Assembly (NCBI GenBank): GCA_937934645.1
Contig: CALGYZ010000106.1
Span: forward strand, 1-64,000
Reading direction: 5' to 3'
Length of the DNA stretch: 64,000 bases
DNA from: an uncultured Bacillaceae bacterium
GTDB lineage: Bacteria; Bacillota; Bacilli; Bacillales; Caldibacillaceae
Position numbers and translations under genes: made by a program. Shown here piece by piece: positions 58,620 to 64,000 of the stretch. The notes below the pieces were generated by a model, which worked only from the letters and a program-made list of their open reading frames with translations, did not search any database and was not told where the DNA came from. Each line of letters starts with the position of its first letter. Positions within the stretch are counted from its first letter, which is position 1.

Positions 58620-58647
58620 TTGCAAACCAGCCCGCTTATGTTAATAT
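58620..58647 (+). promoter_or_regulatory. Probable sigma-A promoter of the thi operon
   Basis: TTGCAA (58620-58625), a 16-bp spacer and TAATAT (58642-58647) lie about 30 bp before the TPP riboswitch. The 58278-58619 stretch is AT-rich and shows no convincing gene. Confidence 0.55.
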
Positions 58648-58675
58648 TAAGTTAAATCTGAAAAATAAATAATTC

Positions 58676-58773
<98 letters not shown>

Positions 58774-58805
58774 TATGAAACAGATGCTCTGAATCTGTTT
58801 TATGA

Positions 58806-58839
58806 CCACTTTCCTACCGGAAAGTGGTTTTTATTTTTT
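58806..58839 (+). terminator. TPP riboswitch terminator
   Basis: CCACTTTCC-TACC-GGAAAGTGG (58806-58827) is followed by a T-rich tract, directly before the tenI ribosome-binding site. Confidence 0.9.
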
Positions 58840-58855
58840 CAAGGAGGAAAGTCGA

Positions 58856-59467
58856 TTGGAACTCCATGCAGTAACCGGCGGCACAATGCCGGTTGAAGAG
58901 CTAGCGGAAGTCATTCCGCATGTAGCCCAGTACACCGATTACATCCATATCCGGGAGAAAAATAAACCGTCGCAGGAAGTCGCTATACTTATTGAACAGA
59001 TGCTTGCAAACGGGGTAAACAAAGAAAAGCTCGTCATCAACGACCGGCTCGATCTCGCCCTTCTCTTTGGCATTCCGAATGTGCATCTGCCAGGCTCAGG
59101 TCTGCCGGTGAAAAAGATTAAGCAGAGATTCCCGCAAATCAGGGCGGGGGTAAGCGTCCACTCCTTGGCTGAAGCAAAAAAAGCGGAGAAAGACGGCGCT
59201 GATTATTGTTTTTTCGGTCATATTTTTGCAACGGACAGTAAAAAGAGACTGGCACCACGTGGAACAGCTGCCCTCGGCGAAATCACCCGGCATGTTAACA
59301 TTCCGGTAATCGCCATTGGCGGCATTACGCCGGATAACATGCATCTTGTATTGGAAAAAGGAGTGGCGGGTATTGCCGTCATGTCCAGGATTTTCTCCGC
59401 AGCCGATCCGAAACAGGCGTCATGGCGGTTCAGAAAAGAATTGGAAAATTATATAAAGGGAGAGTGA
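58856..59467 (+). CDS. tenI: Thiazole tautomerase TenI
   Basis: TenI aromatises the thiazole tautomer made by ThiG during thiamine synthesis. The 203-residue TIM barrel starts MELHAVTGG like B. subtilis TenI and has YIHIREKN, FGHIFATDSKK and PVIAIGGITPDN. It belongs to the ThiE fold family, but the sequence is nearer to TenI than to thiamine-phosphate synthase. TTG at 58856 is 8 bases from AAGGAGG; starts further upstream lie inside the terminator. It is the first gene of tenI-thiS-thiG-thiF. Confidence 0.88.
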   Translation: MELHAVTGGTMPVEELAEVIPHVAQYTDYIHIREKNKPSQEVAILIEQMLANGVNKEKLVINDRLDLALLFGIPNVHLPGSGLPVKKIKQRFPQIRAGVSVHSLAEAKKAEKDGADYCFFGHIFATDSKKRLAPRGTAALGEITRHVNIPVIAIGGITPDNMHLVLEKGVAGIAVMSRIFSAADPKQASWRFRKELENYIKGE

Positions 59468-59473
59468 TGGTGC

Positions 59474-59677
59474 GTGAAGTTACATATTAACGGCCAGCAG
59501 ACGGAAGTGGAAAACAATATTCAAAATGTGAAAGATTTATTACGCTTTTTTGACTTGCAGGAGCGGATTGTCGTCGTTGAACAGAATGGGGAAATCGTAG
59601 ACAAAAACAATTATCACGCCCAACCGGTGCAGGAAGGGGACCGGATTGAGATCGTGCACTTTGTCGGAGGAGGATGA
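59474..59677 (+). CDS. thiS: Sulfur carrier protein ThiS
   Basis: ThiS is a ubiquitin-like protein whose C-terminal thiocarboxylate gives sulfur to the thiazole ring. The 67-residue product ends in VHFVGGG, keeping the required Gly-Gly. Start is GTG with GGGAG upstream. B. subtilis has the glycine oxidase gene thiO between tenI and thiS; only 6 bp separate them here. Confidence 0.93.
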   Translation: MKLHINGQQTEVENNIQNVKDLLRFFDLQERIVVVEQNGEIVDKNNYHAQPVQEGDRIEIVHFVGGG

Positions 59678-59683
59678 TTATTC

Positions 59684-60451
59684 ATGCTAAAAATCGCTGA
59701 CCGGTCATTCCATTCCAGACTGTTGCTCGGAACGGGAAAATTCCCATCCCTGGAAATCCAAAAGGAAGCGGTGGAAGCATCCGGTGCGGAGATTTTAACC
59801 TTTGCCGTCCGGCGGATGAATATTTTCGAGCCATCTCAACCAAATTTTCTGGAGATGCTCGATTTATCAAAATATACGCTTCTTCCGAACACGGCCGGGG
59901 CAAAAACAGCAAAAGAAGCCGTCCGTATTGCGAAACTCGCCAGGGCATCCGGGCTGTGTGACATGGTGAAGGTGGAAATTATCGGCGACGATAAAACCTT
60001 ACTGCCGGATCCGGTGGAAACACTCAGGGCCTCAGAAATGCTCCTGGAAGAAGGATTTATCGTTCTGCCTTACACGTCAGATGATGTTGTTTTGGCTAAA
60101 AGACTGGAAGAACTCGGCGTCCATGCCATTATGCCCGGGGCTTCCCCGATCGGTTCCGGGCAGGGAATCGTCAATCCGCTGAATTTGTCCTTCATCATTG
60201 AACAGGCCAAAGTTCCGGTCATTGTCGATGCCGGAATCGGCTCACCGGTAGATTGCGCCCTCGCCATGGAGCTGGGAGCCGACGGTATTTTGCTAAACAC
60301 GGCAGTAAGCGGCGCCAAGGATCCGGTGAAAATGGCTAAAGCAATGAAGCTTGCCGTTGAAGCGGGACGGCTCGGCTATGAAGCGGGACGCATCCCGAAA
60401 AAACGGTACGCCCAAGCCAGCAGTCCGGCGGAAGGAATGATCACAAGCTGA
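59684..60451 (+). CDS. thiG: Thiazole synthase ThiG
   Basis: ThiG forms the thiazole phosphate from deoxyxylulose phosphate, dehydroglycine and ThiS thiocarboxylate. The 255-residue TIM barrel has [13 protein letters not shown], a lysine in [10 protein letters not shown] that forms the imine, LLPDPVETL, and [21 protein letters not shown]. It starts 6 bp after thiS and its stop overlaps the thiF start (TGATG). Confidence 0.97.
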   Translation: MLKIADRSFHSRLLLGTGKFPSLEIQKEAVEASGAEILTFAVRRMNIFEPSQPNFLEMLDLSKYTLLPNTAGAKTAKEAVRIAKLARASGLCDMVKVEIIGDDKTLLPDPVETLRASEMLLEEGFIVLPYTSDDVVLAKRLEELGVHAIMPGASPIGSGQGIVNPLNLSFIIEQAKVPVIVDAGIGSPVDCALAMELGADGILLNTAVSGAKDPVKMAKAMKLAVEAGRLGYEAGRIPKKRYAQASSPAEGMITS

Positions 60452-61461
60452 TGGAACGGTACTCTCGGCAAATTTTATTTTCCAGCATCGGGGAAGAAGG
60501 ACAAAAAAAGCTGCTGCAAAGTCATGTGTTCATTGTCGGCGCGGGTGCCCTCGGCTGTGCAAGCGCGGAAATGCTCACCCGCGCCGGGATCGGAAAAATC
60601 ACGATCATTGACCGGGACTATGTTGACTGGAGCAACCTCGGCCGCCAGCAATTATATACGGAAGACGATGCGGAACAAAAACTACCGAAAGCGGTGGCGG
60701 CGAAGAAACACTTGCAAAACATCAACTCGGACATTGAAATTGAAGCCATCGTCGGAGATTTTTCCCTTGATTTTGAAGAAGATGTCCAAGATGCGGATTT
60801 GATCATCGACGGGACAGACAATTTTGAAACAAGATTTTTTATCAACGATCTGGCCATGAAATATGAAATCCCGTGGATTCACGGGGCAGTCGTACGGAGT
60901 TACGGTCTGTCAGTTTCGATCATACCGGAACAAACGCCGTGCCTCCACTGCCTGATTAACACGATTCCCTCAGACGGCATGACCTGCGATACCGTCGGCG
61001 TAATCAGCCCGGCGGTCCAAATGGTTGCCTCCTACCAAACCGCGGAAGCTTTGAAATATTTAGTCAGCGGGCAAGTATCGAAACATCTCGTTTCTTTTGA
61101 CGTCTGGACAAGGAAACATTCAATCGTCGATGTATCGAAGCTGAAAAAAGACAATTGCCCGTCATGCGGGAAAAATCCATCTTATCCGTATTTAACCGGC
61201 GGAAACCGGCTGAAAACAGCGGTACTATGCGGCCGGAATACAGTGCAAATCCGCCCGCACCAAAAGCAAAATCTGTCGCTCAAAGAAATCACGGAACATT
61301 TACGCCCCGTCGTCCGGGATTTCAAAGCCAACCCTTATTTAATTTCCTTTCAAGAAGGAGATCTGCGCATCGTGCTGTTCCGAGACGGCAGAGCATTAAT
61401 CCACGGCACAAAAGAAGAAGAAAAAGCAAAAACTGTGTACCATCGCTATTTCGGGGCATGA
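60451..61461 (+). CDS. thiF: ThiS adenylyltransferase ThiF
   Basis: ThiF adenylates the ThiS C-terminus as the first step of sulfur loading. The 336-residue E1-like enzyme has the ATP site VGAGALGCASAEML, DYVDWSNLGRQQLY, and zinc-binding pairs CLHC and CPSC. Length matches B. subtilis ThiF. It is the last gene of the operon; thiD, which follows in B. subtilis, is absent from this window. Confidence 0.95.
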   Translation: MERYSRQILFSSIGEEGQKKLLQSHVFIVGAGALGCASAEMLTRAGIGKITIIDRDYVDWSNLGRQQLYTEDDAEQKLPKAVAAKKHLQNINSDIEIEAIVGDFSLDFEEDVQDADLIIDGTDNFETRFFINDLAMKYEIPWIHGAVVRSYGLSVSIIPEQTPCLHCLINTIPSDGMTCDTVGVISPAVQMVASYQTAEALKYLVSGQVSKHLVSFDVWTRKHSIVDVSKLKKDNCPSCGKNPSYPYLTGGNRLKTAVLCGRNTVQIRPHQKQNLSLKEITEHLRPVVRDFKANPYLISFQEGDLRIVLFRDGRALIHGTKEEEKAKTVYHRYFGA

Positions 61462-61546
61462 ACGGCCTGATGGAGTACTGCTGAATCCGGAGCTTTGTAT
61501 TTTTAACATCTGTGCGTATGTTGATTAACGCCAGAACGGCACAAAA

Positions 61547-61590
61547 ACCGGGATCCGAACTTATAGAAAATGCGGTCCCGGCTGTTTATT
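61547..61590 (+). terminator. Probable thi operon terminator
   Basis: ACCGGGATCC pairs imperfectly with GGTCCCGG (61547-61556 with 61574-61581), followed by CTGTTTATTT. The rest of 61462-61813 is AT-rich and shows no gene. Confidence 0.55.
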
Positions 61591-61813
61591 TAATCCATAT
61601 CCGCACCAGATGTGCTGACTTAACAATAAGGTTGAACCAATTTAGTCACAGTGTCCTGTAAGACGACTGTTCCAGAAAATTAAAACGGCAATACGGTTTA
61701 AGGATAACGAAAAATTGCAGATTACAGTTGTGACGAAGAAGTGGTAATGTTTAAAGTTTGTTAAGATTTAGGAGCAAAAATGTAAGTTATATTGTTAGTT
61801 TTGACTCCCATAT

Positions 61814-64000
61814 TTATAAACAACTTAAATCCAGATAAGAACCCAACAATAAATCAAATTCTTTTGGCTTAAATTTTTCGAAACCATTACCAGGATAAAA
61901 AGTAAGCTCTCCAAAATATATTTTTCCATTGACATTATATAAATCAACTCTGACAAACGGAAAATCTTCGGAAAGTATTTTTGAAATTTCAAGCATTAAT
62001 TCTAGTTGCTTTGGCTTTTCTACAGGAGTTGAAGAATTTGGTAACTGAAGTTCAACAGGAAGCTTATTCCATTCCAAGTCATACAAATTTCGTTTATGAT
62101 TTTGATAACGATCAAGATCTACTTGAATAATCTTCGGTTTACCATTAAAACAAAATATTTTATAATCCTTAGGTAAATTTCCCTTTTCATCGACAAGTAA
62201 TCTCTCAGCAATAATTCTTGGTTGAATATTTTTATACACCCATTCTCCGCCAATATCATAATAATTTGTATTTAACCAACTTTTTATTTTTTCGTACTTA
62301 ACTTTCCAATCTAATTCACTTTTGTCTCTGCAGATTATATTCCAACCACTTCCATGTGTTGCTTTTAAGACAAAACTATTCGGTAATTTCGATAAATCGA
62401 TGTCTTCTACATCATGATAAATACCGTATATATCATTTAATATAGAATCTAAGTTTTTCTCTTTTATATATTCTCTTACATCATATTTATCTGCACATTT
62501 GATCATAAGTGGATTTCTATAATTTAATTTAATCCACTGGATTTTTTCATTAAAAGATTTGGGCTTTTGGAAATTAATGTGTTCTCCAAACTGACTAAAA
62601 TATATTTCTTCAATTATTTCCTGTTCAATGAAATCATCTATAAAATTTATATCATTGTTTGGTGATCCTAAATAATCACTGTACACCTCATTAAATATAT
62701 TTGTCAATTTCCTAGTAAGATTTTTCCTTTCAAACTTTTCTACTTCTTCATTTATTTCATAGAGTTTTTTCTTTTTTTCCCGCCAATCCTGATACATTGT
62801 TAACAAAGCTTTTTCAATAGATTCAATATCATCAAATTCTACATTTATACCTCTATTTAACTTTTTGATTAAATGATCAACTACACTTTCTTCAGGTGAT
62901 AAAGATAAGATCGGTTTTTGAAGCCTAAGATATTCAAATAACTTGCCAGGATACATCGATTTAGTCTTTTCACCCGGTCCAACGATCAGTAATAATACAT
63001 CTGACTCAGATGCTATCTGTAAGCTTTCTTTATGTGAAACATATCCTGTATATTCAACTATGTTTTCCAGTTTCAAACTTTTTATATGTTCAGCAAACTC
63101 CCTTGCATTTTCAGTCCAAGATAATTTTAACTTCACTTGGGATTCTTCAATTTTTCCCTTGTTAATTAAATTTCTTATTGCTTTTAATACAGGCATAATA
63201 TTTCTAATTCCATATAATAATCCATTATGAATAATTGTGAATTTTTTATTTTTTTTATCAGACACGGATAAATCTTTGAAATCATCTTCATCATATCCAT
63301 TTGTAATGGTTACAACTTTTTCATCTTTTAAATTAAATATATTTTTACAGTTATCTGTCGATAATGGGGTTACTTGTATTACTTTATCGGCAAAATGTAC
63401 TATTCTTTTTTCTAATGCAAAGTGCATTTTATATACCCAATTATTCTTATCTGGATTTGCGTATGGATTATTCGTCCATTCATCTCTAAAATCAGCAATC
63501 CAAGGTTTATTATATTTATACTTCAAGTGAAAACCAATAACATGATCTGAGTATGGACCTGAAGTGGAATAAATTAAATCAATTTCTGACATATCAATAT
63601 ATTTTCCGATTTCTTTTAAAACTTTGTTTGCCCAAGTAATATATAAATCTGGTATGTTAATAGCTTCTGCATTCTTAAACGTGTATTGTTTATAAGTTTC
63701 AAACAATCTCTTATCAACTTTGAATTTTTCGATTATCGAATGTATTTCTGATAAAACTTGTGTATTAATCGTAAAATCCTCATCTATTCTAATAATTCTT
63801 ACACCATCTGGTATTTCTTCTAATAAACTTTCATCTTTAAATGGATAATGAGATTTACCAGCTGTTACGACAACTGGCTCCCATCCAAAATTTCTTATAT
63901 ATTTCACAAACTTTAGAGTTCTTTGTACACCTGAACCTCCAAGAGGTGGAAAGATATGGGCAATCATTAAAACTTTTTTAAATTCGTTAGTATTTTCACA
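61814..64000 (-). CDS. Glycosyltransferase family 4 / TupA-like ATP-grasp fusion, 5' partial
   Basis: The frame runs open to the window edge, so the true start lies outside; the ATG at 63967 has no ribosome-binding site. The first about 430 residues are a GT4 glycosyltransferase (AHIFPPLGGSGVQRTLKF, ADFRDEWTNNPYA, YPGKLFEYLRLQKPILSL). The last about 265 residues match the TupA-like ATP-grasp family (KPKSFNEKIQWIKLNYRNPL, VLKATHGSGWNII, LPKDYKIFCFNGKPKII, VRVDLYNVNGKIYFGELTFY). TupA is linked to teichuronopeptide synthesis in alkaliphilic Bacillus. Surface polysaccharide synthesis is likely, the product unknown. Base composition is far more AT-rich than its neighbours (14 of 60 G+C at 62401-62460 against 31 of 60 at 60601-60660), suggesting transfer. 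Confidence 0.85.
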   Translation of the reverse strand, partial: CENTNEFKKVLMIAHIFPPLGGSGVQRTLKFVKYIRNFGWEPVVVTAGKSHYPFKDESLLEEIPDGVRIIRIDEDFTINTQVLSEIHSIIEKFKVDKRLFETYKQYTFKNAEAINIPDLYITWANKVLKEIGKYIDMSEIDLIYSTSGPYSDHVIGFHLKYKYNKPWIADFRDEWTNNPYANPDKNNWVYKMHFALEKRIVHFADKVIQVTPLSTDNCKNIFNLKDEKVVTITNGYDEDDFKDLSVSDKKNKKFTIIHNGLLYGIRNIMPVLKAIRNLINKGKIEESQVKLKLSWTENAREFAEHIKSLKLENIVEYTGYVSHKESLQIASESDVLLLIVGPGEKTKSMYPGKLFEYLRLQKPILSLSPEESVVDHLIKKLNRGINVEFDDIESIEKALLTMYQDWREKKKKLYEINEEVEKFERKNLTRKLTNIFNEVYSDYLGSPNNDINFIDDFIEQEIIEEIYFSQFGEHINFQKPKSFNEKIQWIKLNYRNPLMIKCADKYDVREYIKEKNLDSILNDIYGIYHDVEDIDLSKLPNSFVLKATHGSGWNIICRDKSELDWKVKYEKIKSWLNTNYYDIGGEWVYKNIQPRIIAERLLVDEKGNLPKDYKIFCFNGKPKIIQVDLDRYQNHKRNLYDLEWNKLPVELQLPNSSTPVEKPKQLELMLEISKILSEDFPFVRVDLYNVNGKIYFGELTFYPGNGFEKFKPKEFDLLLGSYLDLSCL

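Noticed and set aside
58541..58672. 43-codon plus-strand frame upstream of the TPP riboswitch (starts MNVLKNKNMVLNRKPGS)
   Set aside because: It reads protein-like but has no ribosome-binding site and overlaps the likely thi promoter (TTGCAA-16-TAATAT).

Overview
The window looks like chromosome of a Bacillaceae bacterium (Firmicutes), probably an endospore-forming, flagellated Bacillus relative. Reasons: the gene order csbA-uvrB-uvrA, minJ, ctpB, ftsX-ftsE, cccB, yvjA-like, prfB, secA, hpf, fliT-fliS-fliD-flaG closely follows one B. subtilis region. Ribosome-binding sites are strong AGGAGG types with many TTG and GTG starts. Regulatory elements are of Bacillus type (BirA and LexA boxes, sigma-D and sigma-H promoters, FMN and TPP riboswitches). 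I cannot name the species. Most genes up to 53 kb are on the minus strand.

Layout. 1-0.56 kb: an internally deleted group II intron directly behind the uvrA terminator. 0.6-6 kb: uvrA, uvrB, csbA; csbA is flanked by two phased arrays of DnaA boxes. 6.3-7.2 kb: FNT-family formate/nitrite channel. 7.2-10 kb: biotin genes bioY-bioD-bioA behind a BirA operator. 10.2-14.4 kb: a small membrane protein, then an MMPL/RND exporter with its MarR regulator. 14.6-17.7 kb: copper module csoR-copZ-copA. 17.8-24.7 kb: M3 oligopeptidase, a 1409-residue 2-hydroxyacyl-CoA dehydratase/activator-like protein, and a TetR regulator with palindromic sites. 24.9-32.5 kb: cell-division and envelope genes (minJ, ctpB, M23 hydrolase, ftsX, ftsE, cccB) with a yebC-family gene on the opposite strand. 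32.5-38 kb: yitT-family gene, prfB with a programmed frameshift, secA, hpf. 38.2-41.6 kb: late flagellar operon. 41.7-47.1 kb: MFS transporter, transketolase, transaldolase, small membrane protein, HAD phosphatase. 47.3-52 kb: a fructose-type PTS operon with an allulose-6-phosphate 3-epimerase and a PRD regulator. 52.2-53.1 kb: acetamidase/formamidase. 53.3-57.2 kb: FMN riboswitch and ribDEBAH. 57.2-58.3 kb: globin-like protein and acylphosphatase. 58.6-61.5 kb: TPP riboswitch and tenI-thiS-thiG-thiF. 61.8-64 kb: an AT-rich GT4/TupA-like fusion gene cut by the window edge.

The genes mostly serve housekeeping: nucleotide excision repair, cofactor synthesis (biotin, riboflavin, thiamine), division-site selection and wall cleavage, protein export and termination, flagellar filament capping, non-oxidative pentose phosphate metabolism and copper export. 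Accessory-looking parts are the intron remnant, the PTS/epimerase operon, the dehydratase-activator protein and the terminal glycosyltransferase. The strongest unexplained signal is the pair of inwardly facing, about 21-bp-phased DnaA-box arrays around csbA.
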